DNA of 10,124 bases from contig DAOUZU010000026.1 of the NCBI GenBank assembly GCA_030665535.1, positions 1-10,124 of the forward strand, in the 5' to 3' direction. Below are positions 6,333-10,124 of this stretch, piece after piece. The translations under genes were made by a program, and so were the position numbers. Each line of letters starts with the position of its first letter. Within the stretch, counting starts at the first letter, position 1. The notes below the pieces were generated by a model, which had not been told where the DNA came from, ran no database searches, and worked only from the letters and a program-made list of their open reading frames with translations. This stretch comes from Dehalococcoidia bacterium (GTDB lineage Bacteria; Chloroflexota; Dehalococcoidia; Dehalococcoidales; JAUXAE01).

Positions 6333-7453
6333 AGCCTGCCCACAAGCCCGGCCACATATTCGGCGATGGCCGGGCAGGCGGTGAGCCCCGGTGATTCAAT
6401 GCCGATAAGGTTGATAAGCCCCGGCAGTCCCCGGCTGCTCTCTTCAGCTATGACAAAGTCTCGGAAGTCCTCCCCCGGTCCCTGTAACTTGGGCCTGATG
6501 CCGGCCATCTCCGGCTCCATATCCTCGTATTCCAGCCAGGGTAGCAACCGCCTGGCCGAATCGTAGAAAAGGCGCTTGTGCCTGGCGTCGATGCCGTAGT
6601 CTATGCGGTCTACATACAGGACGCCGGGGCCCAGCCGCAGGCGGCCTTCCAGGTCCAGGGTGACGTGGATGCCGGCGCCGCTTAAATCGGCGGGCGGCAG
6701 GGGGTATATAAGCCTCTTCACGGGGTGGCACTGGCCACTGCCGATACTGAAGTACTCCCCCTTGCAGAAGTGCAGTCTATAACCGGCGTCATCTATGTCT
6801 ATTCCGGCCAGTGCGGCAACCTTGTCGGCGTGGAGGCCGGCGCAGTTGATTACCAGCCGCGCGGTGAAAGAGAAATCGCCCTCGTCACCGGTAACCGTCA
6901 GCCGGTAGCCGCCGCTTAACTTTTCCAGACGACTCACCCGTGAGCGGTAGGCCACCTGGATGCCGCCGCGCCGGGCCAGGCCGAGGAAGCACTTCATCAG
7001 GGCGGGGGCATCGATAATGCCGGTGGACGGCGCTAGAACGGCAGCCGCACCGGCCACATTCGGCTCAAGCTGCTTCACCTCCGCCGGTGACAGGAGACGC
7101 AGACCCGCCACGCCGTTATCCCGGCCCCTCTCCAGGAGGGACTCAAGCTGGCCTAGCTCGTTTTCCGCCGTGGCTACTATCAGCTTGCCCAACCGCTTAT
7201 GGCCTATCCCGTAGCGGGAACAGAGGTCGTAGAGGGATCTGTTACCGGCCAGGCACAGCCGCGCCTTCAACGAGCCGGGCGGGTAGTAGATACCGCAGTG
7301 GATGACGCCGCTGTGGCGGCTTGAGGTCTCCTGGCCGAAGCTGTCGTATTTTTCCAGGAGAAGGACATCATCCCCCCGGTCGGCCAGACGGGCGGCCACG
7401 GCCAGGCCGACGACGCCGGCGCCGATAATAGCGATATCAACTCTGGCGGGCAT
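6329..7453 (-). CDS. FAD-dependent oxidoreductase, LhgO-like (2-hydroxy-acid oxidase family)
   Basis: A 374-residue DAO-superfamily flavoprotein. The N-terminal Rossmann motif is IAIIGAGVVGLAVA (7-20) with Glu34 at the end of beta-2 for the FAD ribose. Next comes SSRHSGVIHCGIYY (44-57), the characteristic string of L-2-hydroxyglutarate oxidase LhgO (YgaF) and its relatives, and a C-terminal flavin segment GIESPGLTACP (351-361). LhgO enzymes oxidise L-2-hydroxyglutarate to 2-oxoglutarate and pass electrons to the membrane quinone pool or another acceptor. The same fold also serves glycerol-3-phosphate dehydrogenases. I favour an LhgO-like role, with the substrate unproven. It follows the glucose-dehydrogenase-like gene by 9 bp and has no strong Shine-Dalgarno, so it is probably translated by coupling from that gene's promoter. 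No signal peptide or membrane helix is seen. Confidence 0.85.
   Translation of the reverse strand: MPARVDIAIIGAGVVGLAVAARLADRGDDVLLLEKYDSFGQETSSRHSGVIHCGIYYPPGSLKARLCLAGNRSLYDLCSRYGIGHKRLGKLIVATAENELGQLESLLERGRDNGVAGLRLLSPAEVKQLEPNVAGAAAVLAPSTGIIDAPALMKCFLGLARRGGIQVAYRSRVSRLEKLSGGYRLTVTGDEGDFSFTARLVINCAGLHADKVAALAGIDIDDAGYRLHFCKGEYFSIGSGQCHPVKRLIYPLPPADLSGAGIHVTLDLEGRLRLGPGVLYVDRIDYGIDARHKRLFYDSARRLLPWLEYEDMEPEMAGIRPKLQGPGEDFRDFVIAEESSRGLPGLINLIGIESPGLTACPAIAEYVAGLVGRL
6346..6375. repeat. Inverted repeat at the convergent gene junction
   Basis: GCCCGGCC (6346-6353) and GGCCGGGC (6368-6375) form an 8-bp stem with a 14-base loop just inside the 3' end of the FAD oxidoreductase gene. A second GCCCGGCC copy at 6321-6328, in the end of the stress-protein gene, could compete for the same arm, and GCCTGCCC/GGGCAGGC (6334-6341, 6372-6379) is another alternative. 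There is no T tract on either side, so if it ends transcription of the convergent genes it is not a canonical intrinsic terminator. It may be only a by-product of GC-rich coding sequence. Confidence 0.3.
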
Positions 7454-7462
7454 AGTATCCGT

Positions 7463-8602
7463 CTAGTCCCAGGGCTCGACCTCGATAACTGTCTTGATGG
7501 CCGATGAGCCGGTGGTGGCGAAGGCCTTTTTGTAGTCAGTCAGGGGAAAACGGTGGGTTATCATCTTGTCCAGCAGGCCGTCGAAGCGTTCATTTATTAC
7601 CGGCATGTGCTTCAGGGCCGTCTCGAAGTGTCTGCGGTTGGAGTTAACGCTGCCGACGACCACCTGGTTATAGCTGACGATGTGGTGCACCAGCTTGGCG
7701 GCGTCCAGCTTCATGTTGAGTTCCTCTCTGGGGATACCGGTCATAACATAGATGCTGGAGCGGGACATATAGGGGATAAGGGCCACGGCGGTGGTGGCGG
7801 CGCCGGCGGCCTCAAAGATGATATCCAGGTTGCCGGCGGTGCAGCAGAGCTGTACCACCTCCTTTGGCGTTTTCTTACGGGCGTCTATGTAGTGGGTCTG
7901 GGTATCGGCCAGCAGCTTTATGCGGGGGTGGCTCTCCGGTAACAGGTCTGAGGTGTAGGTGGAAACGCCGGCCAGCCGTAGCAGGGCGGTGGCTAGAAGG
8001 CCCAGCGGACCGGCGCCTACTACCAGGGCTACCCTGCAGCCGCCCCACTGCTCCGACTGCCAGGAATGCTCGCTGTGGCCGCAGTACCAGTGGATGCGGG
8101 ACTGGATGTGTTTTATCTGCTGGATGCCCTTCTCGGCGATGCTCACCGGCTCGGCCAGCACGGCCAGCCGGGCCAGCTTCTGCGGCACCCTGACAACGTA
8201 CTGCTCTTCGGCGACGGTGTACTCGGTCAGGAAGCCGTCCAGCTTGTGAATGCCGTGCTCGGTGAAAAGGCCCGTCAGGCACATATCGCTCTGGTTGTGC
8301 AGGCAGGGCTGGTCAATATCGTCACCGCGGCGTACCGTCACTACCACGGGATCGCCGGGTGAAAGGCTTTTAACCGCCTTTCCCACCTCCTCCACCACGC
8401 CGGACATCTCATGGCCCATGACCATCTTATCGCGGCCCTCGGCAATATCCTGGAGGTTGTAGCGCAAAATATTGAAATCGGTACCATCCAGACCGACTTC
8501 CTTGACACTCACCAGCACCTCGTCCGGACGGGTAATAACGGGTTTGGGTATTTCAAAGTCGTAAACGCCCTTCTTGCCCCTGATGATGCCTACGGCCAGC
8601 AT
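7463..8602 (-). CDS. Glucose 1-dehydrogenase-like zinc MDR dehydrogenase
   Basis: A 379-residue medium-chain dehydrogenase most like the archaeal/bacterial glucose dehydrogenase branch (DMCLTG, EHGIHKLDGFLTEY, VLAEPVSIAEK). Such enzymes oxidise glucose or galactose to the lactone with NAD(P)+. Expected catalytic zinc ligands are Asp39 (GLDGTD), His64-Glu65 (GHE) and Glu151 (AEP). Asp in place of the usual Cys at the first ligand is also known in the haloarchaeal glucose dehydrogenase. The structural-zinc lobe keeps only Cys100 and Cys108 of the usual four, so that zinc is probably lost. The Rossmann motif GAGPLG is at 196-201. An unusual insert rich in His, Cys and Trp (about 165-190, HWYCGHSEHSW and WGGC) separates the catalytic and nucleotide domains. 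A strong AAGGAGG Shine-Dalgarno precedes the ATG. It is the first gene of a two-gene unit with the FAD oxidoreductase. The sugar specificity is inferred. Confidence 0.82.
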   Translation of the reverse strand: MLAVGIIRGKKGVYDFEIPKPVITRPDEVLVSVKEVGLDGTDFNILRYNLQDIAEGRDKMVMGHEMSGVVEEVGKAVKSLSPGDPVVVTVRRGDDIDQPCLHNQSDMCLTGLFTEHGIHKLDGFLTEYTVAEEQYVVRVPQKLARLAVLAEPVSIAEKGIQQIKHIQSRIHWYCGHSEHSWQSEQWGGCRVALVVGAGPLGLLATALLRLAGVSTYTSDLLPESHPRIKLLADTQTHYIDARKKTPKEVVQLCCTAGNLDIIFEAAGAATTAVALIPYMSRSSIYVMTGIPREELNMKLDAAKLVHHIVSYNQVVVGSVNSNRRHFETALKHMPVINERFDGLLDKMITHRFPLTDYKKAFATTGSSAIKTVIEVEPWD

Positions 8603-8639
8603 AATCCCGCCTCCTTAAATACACGGCTGGGTTTTGCCA

Positions 8640-8668
8640 ATTCTATGCCAGCCATAGGGGGCTGTCAA
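8640..8668 (-). promoter_or_regulatory. Sigma-70-type promoter of the glucose-dehydrogenase-like/FAD gene pair
   Basis: On the minus strand TTGACA (8663-8668, perfect), a 17-bp spacer and TAGAAT (8640-8645, five of six). Predicted start near 8633, leader about 30 nt with a good Shine-Dalgarno. A GGCTGG/CCAGCC dyad (8625-8630 and 8648-8653) flanks the -10 box and might be an operator. It stands back to back with the plus-strand promoter at 8680. Confidence 0.7.
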
Positions 8669-8679
8669 TCAAATCAGCC

Positions 8680-8708
8680 TTGACAGGTCTTTCGCCCCTG
8701 CCTACAAT
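8680..8708 (+). promoter_or_regulatory. Sigma-70-type promoter of the cyclase/epimerase-like gene pair
   Basis: TTGACA (8680-8685, perfect), a 17-bp spacer and TACAAT (8703-8708, five of six). Transcription would begin near 8715, only about nine bases before the ATG at 8724, too short for a normal ribosome site. Its -35 box and that of the divergent promoter form a CTGTCAA/TTGACAG dyad with 11 bases between the boxes. Confidence 0.7.
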
Positions 8709-8723
8709 GACCCTACCGACGCA

Positions 8724-9359
8724 ATGAAGCAGCCCAGAATCTACGATGTCAGCCTGACCATTGAACCCGGTATGGCCGTGTGGCCGGGTGACCCCCCGGT
8801 AGCCGTGGAAAGCGCCTCAGCCATAACCGAGGGCGGCTCCTCCAACCTCTCCCGGCTCAAGATGGGCAGCCACACCGGTACCCATGTTGACGCCCCGCGT
8901 CACTTCATTGATGGCGCCGCCGGCGTGGATGCCATAAGCTCGGATGTTCTTACCGGCCCGGCCCGCCTCTTTCAGCTACCGCGGGTAAAACGCATAGACC
9001 GCAGAGTTCTGGAGGGGCTGGATTTGGAGGGCGTCAGCCGCCTGCTGCTGGGCACGGGCAACTCGGCGCTGCTGGGAAAGAAGCCCCTTTCTATGGATTA
9101 CGCCTTTGTCACCGGGGACGCCGCCCGTTACATGGTAGGGAGGGGCGTAAAGCTGGTGGGGATAGACTACCTGTCCATAGAGGAGCACGGCACCGTCGTT
9201 CATCCGGTGCATCACGCCCTGCTCGGCGCCGGCGTAGTAATAGTGGAGGGGCTTGACCTGGCTGGTGTGCCCGCCGGTGATTATGAGCTTATGTGCCTAC
9301 CTTTAAAGATGAAAGACGCCGACGGCGCTCCGGCGCGGGTATTATTGAGGGAGGTTTGA
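8724..9359 (+). CDS. Metal-dependent cyclase / kynurenine formamidase-family hydrolase
   Basis: A 211-residue member of the cyclase superfamily, whose best-known enzyme is kynurenine formamidase KynB. Others hydrolyse cyclic amides or imides and various esters. The N-terminus YDVSLTIEPGMAVWPGDP is typical. The metal site HTGTHVDAPRHF (50-61) gives His50, His54, Asp56 and His60, the zinc/manganese ligands of the family, and GIDYLSIEEHG plus VHHALLGAGVVIVEGLDL follow in the right order. No other tryptophan-catabolism gene is nearby, so the kynurenine role is not supported and the substrate is unknown. The start agrees with the family N-terminus, yet there is no Shine-Dalgarno and the predicted leader is about nine bases, which points to near-leaderless translation. 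Its TGA overlaps the next ATG (TGATG). Confidence 0.88.
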   Translation: MKQPRIYDVSLTIEPGMAVWPGDPPVAVESASAITEGGSSNLSRLKMGSHTGTHVDAPRHFIDGAAGVDAISSDVLTGPARLFQLPRVKRIDRRVLEGLDLEGVSRLLLGTGNSALLGKKPLSMDYAFVTGDAARYMVGRGVKLVGIDYLSIEEHGTVVHPVHHALLGAGVVIVEGLDLAGVPAGDYELMCLPLKMKDADGAPARVLLREV

Positions 9360-10006
9360 TGCCCCCACGAATACGGGTAATCCCCGCCATCCTTACCGAT
9401 GACCCGGCTAAGCTGGCCGCTATGGCCCGCCAGGCGGAGGGCTATGCCGGCTATGTGCAGCTTGACATAATGGACGGACGCTTCGTGCCTTCGCACAGCG
9501 TCACCTGCCAACAGGCCGCTGCCGTATTTCTTGAAATACCCTGGGAGGTCCACCTGATGGTGGAGAAACCGGAGCAGCAACTGGAGTGTTTTAAGCAGGC
9601 CGGGGCGCGCAAGGTAATCTTCCACTACGAGGCTACGGATTCAGCCGGGGAGGTTATCTCGCAGGCACGTCACCTTGGTCTGGGCGTGGGCCTGGCTGTC
9701 AACCCGGAGACGCCCGTCTCCGCCGTGCTGCCGCTGCTAGAGGTGGATAGCGTCCTGTTTCTTGCTGTCCACCCCGGCTTTTACGGGGCCAGGTTCCTGC
9801 CGGAGGTGCTCGGTAAGATAGCCGAATTAAAGAGCGCCCGACCCGATATGGAGATTGGCATTGACGGTGGCGTCAAGGAGAACAATATTAAGCTGGTGGC
9901 CGGCAGCGGCGTGAACGATATTTACGTGGGCAGCGCCATATTCCTGGATTCACAGCCGGCAGAAGCCTTCCGGCGCCTCCAGACCCTGGCTAACGAAGCC
10001 GTTTAG
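9359..10006 (+). CDS. Ribulose-phosphate 3-epimerase-like protein with altered metal site
   Basis: A 215-residue TIM-barrel of the ribulose-5-phosphate 3-epimerase family, which interconverts ribulose 5-phosphate and xylulose 5-phosphate. Seen in order: VIPAIL (7-12), VQLDIMDGRFVPS (33-45, Asp36 and Met38), VHLMVEKP (64-71, His65), AVHPGFYGARF (136-146) and GIDGGV (167-172, Asp169, with the phosphate-loop glycines). Both catalytic Asp and the second metal His are kept. However, the first metal His (usually HVDVMDG) is Gln34, the active-site Ser of PSILS is Ala10, and NPGFGGQ has become HPGFYGA. It may therefore be a divergent epimerase or act on another sugar phosphate. I start it at ATG 9359: this overlaps the cyclase stop, is preceded by GGGAGG and matches the family N-terminus. 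An in-frame start at 9293 would add 22 unrelated residues. Adjacent 6-phosphogluconate dehydrogenase supports a pentose-phosphate role. Confidence 0.82.
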   Translation: MPPRIRVIPAILTDDPAKLAAMARQAEGYAGYVQLDIMDGRFVPSHSVTCQQAAAVFLEIPWEVHLMVEKPEQQLECFKQAGARKVIFHYEATDSAGEVISQARHLGLGVGLAVNPETPVSAVLPLLEVDSVLFLAVHPGFYGARFLPEVLGKIAELKSARPDMEIGIDGGVKENNIKLVAGSGVNDIYVGSAIFLDSQPAEAFRRLQTLANEAV

Positions 10007-10027
10007 GCGGCTTTATTTCTCTTTCTT
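9996..10027 (+). terminator. Intrinsic terminator of the cyclase/epimerase-like unit
   Basis: AAGCCG (9996-10001) and CGGCTT (10008-10013) form a 6-bp stem with a 6-base loop, followed by the T-rich TATTTCTCTTTCTT. The T tract is on the plus-strand side only, so it acts for the rightward genes. The stem includes the last codons and stop of the epimerase-like gene, and the tail lies in the 3' end of the convergent 6-phosphogluconate dehydrogenase gene. Confidence 0.65.
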
Positions 10028-10124
10028 GACGCTATGTCCGCCGAACTGCTGCCGCAGGGCAGCCAGCAGCCGGGCGGCGAAAGGCTTGGCCTGTCGGGAG
10101 CGGAAGCGGGCCTGGACGGCATGG
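10013..10124 (-). CDS. gnd: 6-phosphogluconate dehydrogenase, C-terminal end only (cut by window edge)
   Basis: The minus strand reads 36 residues to a TAA at 10013-10015. The segment ARFRSRQAKPFAARLLAALR, then FGGH, matches the C-terminal tail of bacterial decarboxylating 6-phosphogluconate dehydrogenases (typically ARFxSRxxxxFaxkxLaAlRxxFGGH). The enzyme converts 6-phosphogluconate to ribulose 5-phosphate plus CO2 with NAD(P)+ reduction, the product being the substrate of the epimerase encoded convergently 6 bp away. The catalytic and coenzyme domains lie outside the window, so cofactor preference and integrity cannot be judged. The call rests on a short but distinctive tail and supportive context. 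Confidence 0.75.
   Translation of the reverse strand, partial: HAVQARFRSRQAKPFAARLLAALRQQFGGHSVKKEK

Noticed and set aside
7553..8683. Several plus-strand frames of 70-130 codons opposite the MDR dehydrogenase
   Set aside because: They are antisense to a gene with clear zinc-ligand and Rossmann motifs, and their translations are Gly/Arg-rich without domains.
9293..9358. Upstream in-frame start for the epimerase-like gene
   Set aside because: The added 22 residues are Arg-rich, encoded within the end of the cyclase gene, and precede the normal family N-terminus. ATG 9359 has a Shine-Dalgarno and a TGATG coupling.
1..10124. CRISPR arrays, tRNA/rRNA genes, insertion sequences, prophage or defence genes
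   Set aside because: No regularly spaced direct repeats, transposase-like reading frames or RNA-gene signatures were found. The window is compact metabolic and stress genes plus one decayed intergenic region.

Overview
The window (10,124 bp, fairly GC-rich) looks like chromosomal DNA of an anaerobic bacterium. It holds a CoA-dependent 2-oxoacid:ferredoxin oxidoreductase (an oxygen-sensitive enzyme class), a desulforedoxin-type iron protein and a ferritin-like di-iron protein. Promoters are of the ordinary TTGACA/TATAAT type and most starts have a clear Shine-Dalgarno, so it is a bacterium rather than an archaeon. My best guess is an uncultured Chloroflexota/Dehalococcoidia-like lineage. That is an overall impression, not a proof. 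I see no rRNA or tRNA genes, insertion sequences, CRISPR arrays or phage genes.

Left half (1-5016, minus strand): one compact six-gene transcription unit read right to left from a well-formed promoter at 4988-5016. In order of transcription it encodes a 46-residue protein ending in a Cys-rich tail (4812-4952), a 40-residue desulforedoxin-like protein (4637-4759), a GH15 glucoamylase/trehalase-type glycosidase (2813-4621), a ferritin-like di-iron protein (2368-2823), and the fused gamma-alpha subunit (637-2352) and beta subunit (1-636, cut by the window edge) of the oxidoreductase. The genes after the desulforedoxin are 15 bp apart or less, overlap, or abut. The first two genes are very small and easily missed. 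The mix of iron/redox proteins, one alpha-glucan or trehalose hydrolase and a ferredoxin-reducing enzyme suggests reserve-sugar mobilisation and electron supply under stress, but that link is inference.

Middle (5017-5456): a small graveyard of cation-pumping ATPases. The minus strand carries what looks like the last residues of a P1B (heavy-metal) ATPase, directly upstream of the operon promoter. The plus strand carries the N-terminal piece of a P2-type ATPase, frameshifted and stopped within its first membrane segments. The promoter of the next gene lies inside the end of this wreck. That gene (5457-6332, plus) is a two-domain universal stress protein.

Right half (6329-10124): carbohydrate and hydroxy-acid metabolism. 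A minus-strand pair encodes a glucose-dehydrogenase-like MDR enzyme (7463-8602) and an LhgO-like FAD oxidoreductase (6329-7453). A plus-strand pair encodes a metal-dependent cyclase/kynurenine-formamidase-family hydrolase (8724-9359) and a ribulose-phosphate-3-epimerase-like protein (9359-10006). The pairs diverge from a 121-bp region whose two promoters stand back to back with -35 boxes 11 bp apart. The plus-strand pair ends at an intrinsic terminator that overlaps the stop codon of a convergent 6-phosphogluconate dehydrogenase gene (10013 onward, cut by the edge). Glucose dehydrogenase, 6-phosphogluconate dehydrogenase and an epimerase together suggest glucose oxidation feeding the pentose phosphate pool.
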